64,000 bases of DNA from Roseivirga sp. UBA6061. Its GTDB lineage: Bacteria > Bacteroidota > Bacteroidia > Cytophagales > Cyclobacteriaceae. Positions 1-9,250 of the stretch are shown here, one piece after another. A program made the position numbers and the translations under genes. Where the stretch lies: positions 1 to 64,000 of the forward strand of contig DIYF01000177.1 in NCBI GenBank assembly GCA_002427745.1, written 5' to 3'. The notes below the pieces were generated by a model, which worked only from the letters and a program-made list of their open reading frames with translations, had not been told where the DNA came from and did not search any database. Position 1 is the stretch's first letter. Each line of letters begins with the position of its first letter.

Positions 1-37
1 TTCATTTACCCCCTGTCAGAGTTTATCAGGATCACTG

Positions 38-92
38 CGGAGACCCTGATGGGGGATTGGAAAAATCTCTCCTCTCCCTCAGCGGTCTCTGC
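38..92. other. Hairpin-forming stretch at the left edge
   Basis: The arms GAGACCCTGA (40-49) and TCAGCGGTCTC (79-89) pair with one bulge, with further inner pairing of G-rich and C-rich runs. No gene is visible in bases 1-190. This could be a terminator or an untranslated structured region belonging to a gene outside the window. I cannot assign it. Confidence 0.25.
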
Positions 93-190
93 ATAGCAGG
101 ACCCTGAGGATGCAGACATCATTGATCCTATCACTTTGAGTGGTCAGACCAAGGGAGTTTCTTCAAGTTAGTCAGAGGATTTTTAGAGCT

Positions 191-1471
191 TTATTCGGCT
201 ATTTCGAAAAGGTCATGGGCCGGCCACTTCTTCACCATTTTAAAGGCCTCGCGCATGGCCCAGCGGCTGGTGCCCGGGAAACTGCCTCTGCGTGGTGTGG
301 TATTGGAAACCACTACCCAGGACATCCCATTGCGATCGCGGGTAAGTAAAGCCGAGGTACCGGAAAGTGTACCCGTTCTCCACCAGTGATCACCCTTTAC
401 ATCTCTCCAGCCAAGAGGCCGTCTGACACCTCCTACCCCTTTGGTCATCTGCTGTATAGTGGCATCTGTCAGGATATCCTTATACCTTCTGGAATAGCCA
501 TCTACCAGTACGAGCACTCTCATCAGGTCTACGGAGGTAGCGAGCCAGCCACCGGCAGGGCCCAACATCTCAATATCATCGGCACCGTAAGGCTTGTATA
601 CTTTCTTACCGGAGCCATTAAAGGAAAGTTGTTCATTATCCGGGCTGTAGTCGTAGTATTTCACCTCGTTCTTCACACGATCTTTCTCGAAGCTACCCGC
701 AATCCGCATACTCTTGATATCATTCGGTTCAAGAATCGTTTCCTGTACCCATTCTTCATAATCATCCCCCGTGACCTCTTCAATCACCCTTCCTAAAAGG
801 GTGTAGCCGAAATTCGAATAGTTAAAGTGCGTGCCGGGTGTATAGGGCAAGTGTCTCGTGATCACAAACTTGATCACATCGTCAAATTCAATAGGATAAG
901 ATACCTTATCCATCTTATGGATCTTATGCGGAATGAACATCGGGTCCCCATATGTGATCAGACTCCAGCCACTGGTATGATTGAGCAGGTGCTTTACCTT
1001 AATTCTGTAGAAGTTGCGGTTTTTGATCCCTCCATAGCCTTTGCCTTTCAGGATCCCCTTTTCACCAAACACATAGTCATCCAAAGATAGCTTACCATCA
1101 TCTACCAGCTTGAGTACCGCCATGGCAGTAACCAGCTTGGAGACGCTACCAATACGAAAAAGGTGATAAGGTTCTACTCCGACACTGCTCTCTTTGTCGG
1201 CATAGCCAAAGCCTTTCGCATAAACCAGACGTTCATCTTTCACTACGGCTACGGTGGCTCCTGCCAGTCTGAGGCTTCGCACCACCCTCTTCATCATAGA
1301 ATCAATTGGCTGCAAAGATTTCAGGTCTGAATCAGAATTCTTAAGGGCTCGTTTTTCAGCTTTTACAGGGAGGTCGGGAGTCTCGGAGGTATCAGTGCCC
1401 CGGAAGGCGGTGATGCCAATAGTAACCAGAATAAGAATGAAAACAGGAATGAACTTCCGGTATCGTTGCAT
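191..1471 (-). CDS. Serine hydrolase, class C beta-lactamase / penicillin-binding-like family
   Basis: This 426-residue protein has an N-terminal membrane segment or uncleaved signal (about residues 8-23) and then a beta-lactamase-fold domain, so it probably acts outside the cytoplasm. The nucleophile motif SVSK (SxxK, Ser109-Lys112) follows the family word RIG. The second motif, YSN, lies in HFNYSNFGYTLLG near residue 220. A likely third box, RTGTLSG, lies near residue 370, where the family usually has H/K-T-G. Members include D-aminopeptidases, esterases and PBP-like enzymes, so the substrate cannot be told from sequence. It stands alone: the next gene upstream on this strand ends with the permease stop 126 bases away. 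The start at 1471 gives a complete signal segment. Confidence 0.85.
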   Translation of the reverse strand: MQRYRKFIPVFILILVTIGITAFRGTDTSETPDLPVKAEKRALKNSDSDLKSLQPIDSMMKRVVRSLRLAGATVAVVKDERLVYAKGFGYADKESSVGVEPYHLFRIGSVSKLVTAMAVLKLVDDGKLSLDDYVFGEKGILKGKGYGGIKNRNFYRIKVKHLLNHTSGWSLITYGDPMFIPHKIHKMDKVSYPIEFDDVIKFVITRHLPYTPGTHFNYSNFGYTLLGRVIEEVTGDDYEEWVQETILEPNDIKSMRIAGSFEKDRVKNEVKYYDYSPDNEQLSFNGSGKKVYKPYGADDIEMLGPAGGWLATSVDLMRVLVLVDGYSRRYKDILTDATIQQMTKGVGGVRRPLGWRDVKGDHWWRTGTLSGTSALLTRDRNGMSWVVVSNTTPRRGSFPGTSRWAMREAFKMVKKWPAHDLFEIAE

Positions 1472-1597
1472 AAGTCTTTGAGGCTCCCTTTTTGGAAAGA
1501 CAATTATACAAAATGTTCCTAAAAGGCCGAAGGCACATTCCTGTGTAATAACTCATAAATGTCCGGTTTTCGATACTAATTTTTTCCCCGGTCAGGA

Positions 1598-4225
1598 CTA
1601 TTCATACTTCAGGGCAATCACGGGATTGGCCAAAGCTGCTTTAAGGGTCTGAAAAACAATGGTCAATAAAGCAATTGACAGCGCCATCAGACCGGAGAAG
1701 GCAAAAATCTCCAGACCAAAGTCTATGCGATAAGCAAAGCCATCCAGCCAGCCTCCCATGATCCACTTACCCAGGGGCCAGGCAATCAGGTTGGCCAGGA
1801 TTACAAGCAACAGGAAATCTTTGCAAAGCAGATAGGTCACCTTGAAATGATTGGCTCCCAACACTTTTCTGATGGCTACTTCTTTTTTACGCTCTTCCGC
1901 GGTAAATGAGGCCAGCCCAAAAAGCCCCAAAGATGCAATGACAATAGCCAGTACCGAGAAGGTCCCCAGCAAATTGCCCAGCTGTTCTTCCGTGCGATAC
2001 ATAGCCTCAAAGTCCTCATCCAGAAAATGATACTCAAAAGGGTAATCAGGCAGTATAGAAGACCAGATGTCTTCCAGCTCTGTCATAGCTTTTCTGACCT
2101 CACCGGTATTCAGCTTCAACAGGGCATAAGATCTCGCATCCGGGTTCAGAATAATCGCTATGGGAGCAATTTGACGCTTTAAAGAGCTGAAGTGAAAATC
2201 AGGAATAATGCCGACAACAGGGCCCTCATTTCCGGCCATTCTGAGATTCATCCCCAGAGCATGGCCCTCGGGGCTCATCCGTTCAGCCATTTGTTCATTC
2301 ACGATAAAGCCGCCCTTACCGTCAGCGGCATTATCAGCCGGAAATCCCGAGCTGTAATCCCTTCCTTTTAAAATGTTAATACCGAGTGTGCTCAGGTAGT
2401 CCATATCTACCCTGTTGTGATAGACGTCCCTGTAATCTTCAGGATCTTTGCCCTCCCAGTAGGCACTGGAACTCCAGCCAATCTGCGAAGGCTTTACCTG
2501 GGAGGCACTTACATTTCTTACCTCAGGTTGAGCAAGCCATTGCGCTTTGAGGCTTTGAAAGGCATCCCGGGTATCTTCATGTACCAAAGAAACATAGAGC
2601 ACCTGTTCTTTGTCATAGCCGAGGTCTTTGTCACGGATATAATCCATCTGAAAATAGATGACCAGCGTGCCTATAATGAGAAAGATAGAAAGCCCGAACT
2701 GTACCACAACCAATGACTTTCTGAAAGCAGCGCTTTTCATCCCATTACTCAGGTGCCCTTTCAGTACCTTCAGGGGCTGAAACGAAGAAAGATAAAAGGC
2801 CGGATAGCTTCCCGCCACAAAAGCAACAATCAGTGTGGTGATTAAAACCGCCAGAAGAAACGGCCCTCTGAATAATTGACTGATGTCGACATTTTTACCT
2901 GCCAGCTGGTTGAAGGGTCCCAGCAACAGAGCCACCAGCAACAGCGCAAGTATTAAGGCGAAACAGGTTTGTAAGAGAGCCTCTCCTAAAAACTGTGTCC
3001 GGATATTACGCTTTACCGCTCCGATGACTTTGCGCATACCAATCTCTTTGGCTCGCTTGGCAGAACGAGCCGTGGCGAGGTTCATAAAATTGATGCAGGC
3101 AATTAAGAGAATCAAAAGCCCTAGTCCTGAAAAAGTGTAAATGGTCTTCAGCGTCTTTTGCTCAAAACCCGAGCCGGTGTAACTGTAGGCCCTAAGCCTC
3201 ATTGTTTTAAAAGGGTTAAAGACGAGGGCCTTAACATTCTTCTCATCCCAGCGATTGTGCTTTCCTCGTACGATGGTGCTCAGAATCCTTTCGGCTGTGG
3301 CTTCGCGATTTACCTCTTCCTCGATCTTTACATAAGTCCTTAACCATACAGATGACCAACTTGCTTCATACCGCCCCATAATCTTCAGCAAGTCGAAAGA
3401 GAAGGCAAATTCAAACTGAAAAGAGGAATTGTCAGGTATGTCTTCAATAACACCCGTTACCGTCAGGAGATACTCATTGTTTAGCTTAACCGTCTTACCC
3501 ACTGGGCTTAGATCACCAAAGTATTTGGTCGCCAGCCTCTTCGTCAACACGATGGAATAGGGCTCGTTAAGGGCCGAAACAGCATTGCCTTCCAGGAAAT
3601 TAAAGCTGAACATCTGAAAGAAATCAGGGTCTACTGCTGCTGCCCGGTCTTCATGAAAAGTTTTCTGATCTCTCTGAAGGATCATTCGATTATAGCTTCT
3701 GTAACGAGAAACAGCCTCCACTTCTGGAATCTGCTCCTGAATGGCAGGAGCCAGTTCAGCAGGGCTGCTGCTAAAAGTCTGCGGGTTTCCCTGATCAAAC
3801 TCCACATGATAGAGTTCGTCAATGCTCTCATGAAAACGATCATAGCTGAGCTCGTCCTGCACCCACAGATAAATCAGTAGGGTACAGGCCATACCGGCTC
3901 CCAGACCGAAGAGGTTGATGAACGAATAGACTTTGTTTCGCATGATCACGCGATAACCGATTTTGAAGTATTCTTTAAACATGACATTTGAGTTTTTATT
4001 CCGATACCTGTCAGGATGATCCTTTTGTTTCCGGTAAAAAATGAATCGCATCAGTACCATCAGCTCCCAGTAGAGCCAACACCAGGCTTTGAGTCGACTG
4101 CCCTGATCGATTCTGTGAAGGAAGTTTTCAAGAAGATCGCCCTCTACTCCCTCAGCCAGGTAATCGCCACAGAGAAACCTGACCAGATTTCTCATCCATT
4201 TTGGCAGCTGTTTCTGATCGCGCAT
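1598..4225 (-). CDS. FtsX/MacB-type ABC transporter permease with N-terminal prefix domain
   Basis: About 875 residues. The first 70 residues form the PadR-linked permease prefix domain, with the word VEGDLLENF. Two FtsX-like units follow. Each has a transmembrane segment, a periplasmic MacB-core-like domain and a three-helix membrane bundle, around residues 90-430 and 500-875. Such permeases use an ABC ATPase to drive mechanical or export work across the inner membrane, but no ATPase gene lies nearby. I chose the ATG at 4225, one base after the PadR stop, because the upstream ATG at 4258 would overlap padR by 32 bases and adds residues not typical of the domain. Co-transcription with the PadR gene is likely. 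It is one of three such pairs in this window. Substrate unknown. Confidence 0.85.
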   Translation of the reverse strand: MRDQKQLPKWMRNLVRFLCGDYLAEGVEGDLLENFLHRIDQGSRLKAWCWLYWELMVLMRFIFYRKQKDHPDRYRNKNSNVMFKEYFKIGYRVIMRNKVYSFINLFGLGAGMACTLLIYLWVQDELSYDRFHESIDELYHVEFDQGNPQTFSSSPAELAPAIQEQIPEVEAVSRYRSYNRMILQRDQKTFHEDRAAAVDPDFFQMFSFNFLEGNAVSALNEPYSIVLTKRLATKYFGDLSPVGKTVKLNNEYLLTVTGVIEDIPDNSSFQFEFAFSFDLLKIMGRYEASWSSVWLRTYVKIEEEVNREATAERILSTIVRGKHNRWDEKNVKALVFNPFKTMRLRAYSYTGSGFEQKTLKTIYTFSGLGLLILLIACINFMNLATARSAKRAKEIGMRKVIGAVKRNIRTQFLGEALLQTCFALILALLLVALLLGPFNQLAGKNVDISQLFRGPFLLAVLITTLIVAFVAGSYPAFYLSSFQPLKVLKGHLSNGMKSAAFRKSLVVVQFGLSIFLIIGTLVIYFQMDYIRDKDLGYDKEQVLYVSLVHEDTRDAFQSLKAQWLAQPEVRNVSASQVKPSQIGWSSSAYWEGKDPEDYRDVYHNRVDMDYLSTLGINILKGRDYSSGFPADNAADGKGGFIVNEQMAERMSPEGHALGMNLRMAGNEGPVVGIIPDFHFSSLKRQIAPIAIILNPDARSYALLKLNTGEVRKAMTELEDIWSSILPDYPFEYHFLDEDFEAMYRTEEQLGNLLGTFSVLAIVIASLGLFGLASFTAEERKKEVAIRKVLGANHFKVTYLLCKDFLLLVILANLIAWPLGKWIMGGWLDGFAYRIDFGLEIFAFSGLMALSIALLTIVFQTLKAALANPVIALKYE

Positions 4226-4226
4226 G

Positions 4227-4556
4227 CTATTGACCAAAGGCCGGTTTAGGAATGGCATTCCAAAGGCTGTTTCGCATCTCCTTCGATCTAGCCAAAGCCC
4301 GTTCTCCTTCTTTCGTTACCCTGAAAAGCAGCTTTCGTCTTCCTCCTCTTTCAGGAGTGATATCACCATATCGGGAATCCACATAACCTTTATTCTTCAG
4401 CCGATACATAACCGCATGTACCGTACTGATTGTCACCGCGCGGTTACAGCGTTCCTTCAGTTCTTTCTGTATGGCTACCCCATAGGCATCGTCAAAAAGC
4501 ACCGCAATGGTCAACAATGTGAGTTCCTCAAATTCTCCCAGATGATCTCCTTTCAT
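4227..4556 (-). CDS. PadR family transcriptional regulator
   Basis: This 109-residue winged-helix protein contains the PadR pattern: a first helix after LGEFEELTLLTIAVL, the recognition region (TISTVHAVMYRLKNKGYV) and the wing (ERGGRRKLLFRVTKEG). PadR proteins are usually repressors that bind near their own promoters. The gene sits directly before an FtsX-type permease and almost touches it, so the pair is probably one operon. Two exact copies of a 16-bp sequence lie in the 60 bases upstream and are the obvious candidate for its operator. The signal it senses is unknown. Confidence 0.9.
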   Translation of the reverse strand: MKGDHLGEFEELTLLTIAVLFDDAYGVAIQKELKERCNRAVTISTVHAVMYRLKNKGYVDSRYGDITPERGGRRKLLFRVTKEGERALARSKEMRNSLWNAIPKPAFGQ

Positions 4557-4569
4557 TGATTCTTATATT

Positions 4570-4612
4570 TTTCGCTTTTGTCAAACTATATATTTCTTTC
4601 GCTTTTGTCAAA
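4570..4612 (-). promoter_or_regulatory. Direct repeat upstream of padR, probable operator
   Basis: The 16-mer TTTCGCTTTTGTCAAA occurs exactly at 4570-4585 and 4597-4612, 27 bases apart. Read on the coding strand the repeat contains TTTGACA-like words suited to a -33 element. The position 14-56 bases before the PadR start fits autoregulation. Binding is inferred, not shown. Confidence 0.55.
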
Positions 4613-4623
4613 AAATAAAGCAT

Positions 4624-4654
4624 TAAAAAAACCCGCTCATGAAGTGAACGGGTT
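4624..4654 (-). terminator. Rho-independent terminator after the DUF547 gene
   Basis: On the minus strand AACCCG (with an inner TCA/TGA stem) pairs with CGGGTT (arms 30 bases apart at 4630-4635 and 4649-4654) and is followed by a run of T. It lies 31 bases past the stop at 4685 and separates that gene from the PadR promoter. Confidence 0.75.
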
Positions 4655-4684
4655 GGATATTGTAGTGAATTGAAGTTCAGAGGA

Positions 4685-5464
4685 TCAGTTGGAACTCTGA
4701 ACTACATTCAAATTCCAGTCATATTTCATAAAGCGCACCTTCGCCTTATCATCAATGTCTACTGTAGTGTATTGGTTGATGAACTCTACCAGACTCTGGC
4801 CTTTTTTGAAGTCACCACCGAACCAGCTGAATATTTTGGACACCTCTATGCGCTTTTCAGTAATCGTATTTCTTGAAGGGTCGTTGAGAAAGATTCTTGC
4901 CTGTTCATCGAGTTGTTGGTCTACTTTTTCGGCCGTGTAGGCCTCTGGCCTTAATACCGGGCAGGAGATAGAGGCACAGTTAACCGCAAAGTGGATTCTG
5001 GGTTCTTCAAATTCCTTTCTCAGGATTTTATGCTCTATACGGTCCAGACTGAAGTCTTCTCCTCCTATCTGAAACCATTGCTTACTCCAGATGGTATTCA
5101 CAGTCGGTACACTCAGAGCCGGATTGAGATCCTTGATGCTCTTTAGTGGATAGTTATCTACGATGAGCTTCACTGTGAAGGCATTGTAGGCATTGATCCA
5201 GTATGCCAGCTTCTCGTTATCTGTCCAGTTATCACCGGGAGCGTTATTGCTCAACACATCCAGGTAAGACGCTAATGCTTCTTTCTCGTCAATGAAGCCC
5301 TGATAGTTCACCATGCCGTTATCTTCTACATACTTATTCAGCAAAGTAGTCCAGGCTGTATGATCCGGAGCTGTCGGTGAACCTGCAAAACTCTCGTTGC
5401 CTCCCGAGCAGGAAAGTGCCACAATGGCCAGGGTGAGAATGATTATACTATATATCTTTTTCAT
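4685..5464 (-). CDS. DUF547 domain lipoprotein
   Basis: About 259 residues when started at 5464. That start gives a lipoprotein signal with the lipobox ALSC (Cys19), so the mature protein is probably membrane-anchored. An ATG at 5515 would add 17 residues with no signal character. The domain from about residue 60 matches DUF547: YWINAYNAFTVKLIVDNYP, then the Cys-containing word HFAVNCASISCP and the late motif FSWFGGDF. The conserved Asn, Cys and His suggest an enzyme, possibly of the papain or transglutaminase-like type, but no reaction is established. It has its own terminator, and the DUF547 and cobC genes are about 140 bases apart. Confidence 0.85.
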   Translation of the reverse strand: MKKIYSIIILTLAIVALSCSGGNESFAGSPTAPDHTAWTTLLNKYVEDNGMVNYQGFIDEKEALASYLDVLSNNAPGDNWTDNEKLAYWINAYNAFTVKLIVDNYPLKSIKDLNPALSVPTVNTIWSKQWFQIGGEDFSLDRIEHKILRKEFEEPRIHFAVNCASISCPVLRPEAYTAEKVDQQLDEQARIFLNDPSRNTITEKRIEVSKIFSWFGGDFKKGQSLVEFINQYTTVDIDDKAKVRFMKYDWNLNVVQSSN

Positions 5465-5606
5465 GATCGTATCGATTTCAGTGGTAAAACCAGCTAAGGC
5501 TATCCAAAGTTGCATGATTCGTGCCGAATTCTGCGATCAGGTCTTCCAGTAGACCAATTGAAGTCAGCTCAGTGGCAACAGACTGCATTTCCTGAGTATC
5601 AGGAGA

Positions 5607-6164
5607 TTAACGATTGATGTACTTCACCTGGTACATACCATGCTTCACACTAACCTCTGAGATACTCCCGTAATCTATGTTTAACCGAAAGACGTTTTCA
5701 GGGGGCAAGCCCATGAAGAAACCGAGCGCAGCCCGGATTACCCCGGCATGACTGACAATGGCGATTCTTTCATGGTTTTCAGCAAGAATCTCAGCCAGGA
5801 ATTCATTAACCCGTGCCATCAGTTCCTGAAAACTCTCTCCCTTCGGCACCCTGACCGTGACAAAATCGGCCATCCAGGGATTAAGCTCCTGTTCGGGGAT
5901 ATCGTTCCAGGGCTTCATTTCCCAGGTTCCGAAATCCATTTCCATTAAGCGGGCATCTGTTCTCACAGTGCTACTTAACTCTTCAGCCAACTGCGCACAG
6001 CGCCTGAGTGGGCTGGTGTAGATAAGTTCACATTTATCCGACCACTGGCTTTTCAGCATGCGAAGCTCCTGAGCGAATGTGTCGGCCAGTTCAAGGTCCG
6101 TCTGGCCATAGCATATTCCCTTTTCTACACGCGGAGTGGTATGTCGGATCAGTAGGATGTCCAT
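5607..6164 (-). CDS. cobC: Alpha-ribazole phosphatase-like histidine phosphatase
   Basis: This 185-residue protein starts with the phosphoglycerate-mutase-type motif LIRHTTP; His8 is the expected phospho-acceptor. A second catalytic His is in IVSHAGVIRA near residue 140. The RHT form rather than RHG is common in alpha-ribazole phosphatases. The family removes phosphate from alpha-ribazole phosphate or adenosylcobalamin phosphate in lower-ligand assembly. It is the last gene of the cobalamin operon and overlaps the end of cobS by 16 bases, which supports the assignment over a general phosphatase. Confidence 0.85.
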   Translation of the reverse strand: MDILLIRHTTPRVEKGICYGQTDLELADTFAQELRMLKSQWSDKCELIYTSPLRRCAQLAEELSSTVRTDARLMEMDFGTWEMKPWNDIPEQELNPWMADFVTVRVPKGESFQELMARVNEFLAEILAENHERIAIVSHAGVIRAALGFFMGLPPENVFRLNIDYGSISEVSVKHGMYQVKYINR

Positions 6165-6934
6165 AGTATGATAAAGGAGAGGTAGAATACGATCTCAGTC
6201 ACCTGTTGCGTAGCTCCGAGACAGTCTCCTGTATATCCTCCGATCCATTTTTGGAAATACCGGCCAAGCAACCATTTCGAAAGGTAGACAGGAACTATCA
6301 GCAGCGGTACCAGCATGTGGGTGTCGCTGAATAGAAACAGCGGCAATAAACCAAATATCCCGGCAGTTATGAGCTCATTAGCCCTGACACTTTTACTTAC
6401 CGGCTTCACTTTGCTGGTAGCGTCTTCACGTGAATATTCATGTGTGAAGATAAAGGTAGCCGCGGTAAAGCGGCTCAGCGCATGTCCTGCAAAGAGTACC
6501 TTTACCACCAACCATTCATTGAAAGGAGCGAGCAGCAGTATGTGATGGAGGAGCAAGAACTTTAACCCCAAAATCAGAATAAGCCCGATGGCCCCATAGG
6601 CCCCCACCTGGCTGTCTTTCATGATTGTGAGAATTTTCTCTTTCGTCCAGCCCCCGCCAAAACCGTCACAGACATCGGCAAAACCGTCTTCGTGAAAAGC
6701 TCCGGTAATCCAGATAGAGGCGATCATGGAAACGAACAGCCCTATCAAGGGAAGCTCGAGATGATAAAAGCCGAGATAAAAGAGTGAGGCAAAAGCAGCC
6801 ACAATCCAACCGATCAATGGGAAAAAACGGGTAGCCTTATTGAGGTAATCTTCTGAATGATCTACCCATTTCGGACAGGGAATGCGCGAGTAAAACATCA
6901 GCGCTGTGAAGAAGATCCGGACTTGTTCTTTCAT
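6149..6934 (-). CDS. cobS: Adenosylcobinamide-GDP ribazoletransferase (cobalamin synthase)
   Basis: This 261-residue polytopic membrane protein joins alpha-ribazole (or its phosphate) to adenosylcobinamide-GDP, the last step of cobalamin assembly. The family motif DGFADVCDGFGGG, with metal-binding acidic residues, lies near residues 82-94, after two hydrophobic segments. FYSRIPCP near residue 15 also fits the family. Its substrate comes from CobU (GDP arm) and CobT (ribazole phosphate), both encoded upstream in the same operon. Its 3' end overlaps cobC by 16 bases; a 64-base gap separates it from cobT. Confidence 0.93.
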   Translation of the reverse strand: MKEQVRIFFTALMFYSRIPCPKWVDHSEDYLNKATRFFPLIGWIVAAFASLFYLGFYHLELPLIGLFVSMIASIWITGAFHEDGFADVCDGFGGGWTKEKILTIMKDSQVGAYGAIGLILILGLKFLLLHHILLLAPFNEWLVVKVLFAGHALSRFTAATFIFTHEYSREDATSKVKPVSKSVRANELITAGIFGLLPLFLFSDTHMLVPLLIVPVYLSKWLLGRYFQKWIGGYTGDCLGATQQVTEIVFYLSFIILWTSY

Positions 6935-6998
6935 ATATCAGGTGATTCGTTAGCAGTTATTCGTTCATAGTGCATTCTAATCACCATTAACAGATAAA

Positions 6999-8051
6999 TT
7001 AACCTTTGTCGCTTACCCCGGCCGATTCGAAGCTAGCCATTTCATTGAAGAAATTCACCGCTGACTGAAGGACCGGATAGGCTACAGCACACCCTGTTCC
7101 TTCCCCAAGTCTCATATTCATATCAAGCAATGGGTTGACTCCCATGTAGTCCAGCATACTGCGGTGCCCTTTTTCTTCTGACTTGTGGCAGAACACAGCG
7201 TAGTCCTTTACCTGAGGGGTGAATTGAGTTGCTGCCAAAAAAGCCGCTGAGGCGATAAAACCATCCACCAGCACCACCATGCCCAGAGCAGCTGCCTGTA
7301 AAAAAGCCCCGCACATCATGGCTATCTCAAAACCACCATAGGTAGAGAGTACCTGTAACGGGTCATCCGAGACACCATGTCTTTCCAGCGCTTCATTCAG
7401 AATAGAGAGCTTCTTCTCATAACCCGCCTTATCCACTCCTGTGCCTTTGCCAATACAGTTTTCCAGTGGAATTCCCGTGAAGGCATGCATCAGCATCGAA
7501 GCGGATGAAGTATTACCAATCCCCATTTCTCCAAAGCCTATCACGTTGCAGCCTTCTTTATGAATATTCCGAACTACTTCTGCTCCTTTATCTATCGCTG
7601 ATCCACATTGCTCAACCGTCATGGCACTTTCGCGCAGAAAGCTTTTAGTACCGTAGGCTATTTTAGCATTGAGCAAAGCAGGATTTTCCTCAAAATCGAA
7701 GTTGACTCCGGCATCCACCACTTTTAATGCAATATCATGCTGAAGTGAAAAGACATTGATGGCCGCTCCTCCTGCCAGAAAGTTCATCACCATCTGAAAA
7801 GTCACCTCCTGCGGATAAGCGCTGACGCCATCTTTGGCAATGCCATGATCTGCTGCAAAAACCACGATTTGTGGCTTATTCAGAGTCGGTGAGAGGGTCT
7901 GTTGAATCAGTGCTACCTGTCGCGCTACTTCTTCAAGCCTTCCCAGGGCTCCCAGTGGCTTTGTTTTGGTATCGATTTTATGCTTTATCTGCTCTGACAA
8001 GTCCTCAGACAGCGATTTGATATCGTAATTCTTCATTGCTTTATTTTTCAA
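6999..8051 (-). CDS. cobT: Nicotinate-nucleotide-dimethylbenzimidazole phosphoribosyltransferase
   Basis: This 350-residue enzyme transfers phosphoribose from nicotinate mononucleotide to a benzimidazole, giving alpha-ribazole phosphate. The early words KPLGALGRLEEVA and VVFAADHGIA, the glycine-rich GFGEMGIGNTSSA around residue 170, and LGEGTGCAVAYPV near residue 318 (region of the catalytic Glu) are typical. Length matches the family. The start at 8051 overlaps the upstream PP-loop gene by 11 bases. A second ATG at 8036 would avoid that overlap and loses only five residues. It belongs to the riboswitch-led cobalamin operon. Confidence 0.94.
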   Translation of the reverse strand: MKNKAMKNYDIKSLSEDLSEQIKHKIDTKTKPLGALGRLEEVARQVALIQQTLSPTLNKPQIVVFAADHGIAKDGVSAYPQEVTFQMVMNFLAGGAAINVFSLQHDIALKVVDAGVNFDFEENPALLNAKIAYGTKSFLRESAMTVEQCGSAIDKGAEVVRNIHKEGCNVIGFGEMGIGNTSSASMLMHAFTGIPLENCIGKGTGVDKAGYEKKLSILNEALERHGVSDDPLQVLSTYGGFEIAMMCGAFLQAAALGMVVLVDGFIASAAFLAATQFTPQVKDYAVFCHKSEEKGHRSMLDYMGVNPLLDMNMRLGEGTGCAVAYPVLQSAVNFFNEMASFESAGVSDKG

Positions 8052-8745
8052 CAGGAAGTAAATCCTGAAACCAATAAGTAACGGTCTTATCTGTCTCGCC
8101 CGACAGCTTATATTCCTTACCCACTACCTCCCCTTTTTTAAAGGTCACCGGGCTCTTGAAAATCGGCCCTTCAAAGACAAAAGTGTGAAACTCACCATTC
8201 TCACCGCAGGGGTCCACATTTTCCGGCAAATCTTTCAGGAAAGCTTCGTCTAGTTCCCGGCCGGCAAAAGACTTATCCAACTTGCTGCCATCCACTGATA
8301 CCACCAGGGTTCTGAATCCCAACTCCAGGAATTCCTGAATCAATGCACGCGTATCACGCTTCCACAAGGGGAAATAACCTTTGAGCCCCACCTCAGCCAG
8401 CCTCTGCTCTCTGTATTGCTTTAAATCTTCCAGGAAGATGTCTCCGAAAACAGAATGCGTAATGCCCTGGTCAATAAACCGGGTCATCTGCTTTCGCATC
8501 AGCGCGTCATAGTCTTCCATAGAAATTTCACCCGGCAGTGAGAGAAGGGAAAGTGGCAGTCCAATAGCGGCCACCTGCGCTTCGAGCATAGACCTTCTCA
8601 CACCGTGCATAGAGATACGATCTGCCTCACTGTTTACACTGGTCATCAGGTGGCTGACCTCAAAATCAGGGTTTTTAAGGGTATGGTACAAGGCCAGTGC
8701 ACTGTCTTTACCTCCACTCCAGTTGAATAAGGATTGATTTGCCAT
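8041..8745 (-). CDS. PP-loop ATPase of the diphthine-ammonia ligase (Dph6/MJ0570) family, copy 1
   Basis: This 234-residue cytoplasmic protein has the ATP-pyrophosphatase loop SGGKDS at residues 10-15 and the family words MHGVRR, DIFLEDLKQYREQR, and the C-terminal DPCGENGEFHTFVFEGP. The archaeal and eukaryotic relatives amidate diphthine, a substrate bacteria lack. In a B12 operon a role in amide formation on a corrinoid or lower-ligand metabolism is possible but unproven. It starts two bases after the cobU stop and overlaps cobT. A second member of the same family lies on the other side of cobU, so the two proteins may form a pair or handle different substrates. Confidence 0.85.
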   Translation of the reverse strand: MANQSLFNWSGGKDSALALYHTLKNPDFEVSHLMTSVNSEADRISMHGVRRSMLEAQVAAIGLPLSLLSLPGEISMEDYDALMRKQMTRFIDQGITHSVFGDIFLEDLKQYREQRLAEVGLKGYFPLWKRDTRALIQEFLELGFRTLVVSVDGSKLDKSFAGRELDEAFLKDLPENVDPCGENGEFHTFVFEGPIFKSPVTFKKGEVVGKEYKLSGETDKTVTYWFQDLLPVEK

Positions 8746-8746
8746 A

Positions 8747-9250
8747 TTACTTTAATTTCATCGGTATGCCTGAAACCATCAGCCAGGCCTGATCCGCTCT
8801 TTTCGCTATAAACTGATTCATCCAGCCTTGCAGATCAGTAAACTTTCGACCTACCTCTGTATGCGCATGAGTACCCATACCAATCTCATTTGAGATGAAG
8901 ATAAAGGTGGCATCCTGCTTCGTAAGTTTTTCAAATTCACTTTTTGCCTGCTCCAGGCAAGCCTCCACATCATTTTTAGTATCGACAAAAAAGTTTGTCA
9001 GCCAAAGTGTGATACAGTCTACCAGGACTACCCGGCCTGAAAAATCGTGATGGCTCAATGCCTTCTCTTCTTCCACATTGTCCCAGCGGTCATCCCTATC
9101 AGCCTTATGTCGCTCAATGCGTTTTTCGTAATCGCCATCCCAATGCCTTGAGGTGGCCAGGTAAACCGGATTATCTGATAATCTCAAAGCCAGATTCTGC
9201 CCATAACTTGATTTACCGGAGCGTTGTCCACCTGTGATATAATAGATCAT
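8747..9250 (-). CDS. cobU: Adenosylcobinamide kinase / adenosylcobinamide-phosphate guanylyltransferase
   Basis: This 167-residue bifunctional enzyme phosphorylates adenosylcobinamide and then activates it with GTP to adenosylcobinamide-GDP. The P-loop GGQRSGKS covers residues 7-14. His48 in RIERHKADR corresponds to the guanylylated histidine region of the family. VLVDCITLWLTNF and FISNEIGMG are further family words. The protein is slightly short at the C-terminus but complete. Its ATG overlaps the TGA of the upstream PP-loop gene (ATGA), so the two are translationally coupled. Confidence 0.95.
   Translation of the reverse strand: MIYYITGGQRSGKSSYGQNLALRLSDNPVYLATSRHWDGDYEKRIERHKADRDDRWDNVEEEKALSHHDFSGRVVLVDCITLWLTNFFVDTKNDVEACLEQAKSEFEKLTKQDATFIFISNEIGMGTHAHTEVGRKFTDLQGWMNQFIAKRADQAWLMVSGIPMKLK

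Noticed and set aside
140..349. 69-codon plus-strand frame at the left edge
   Set aside because: Antisense to the end of the serine hydrolase gene.
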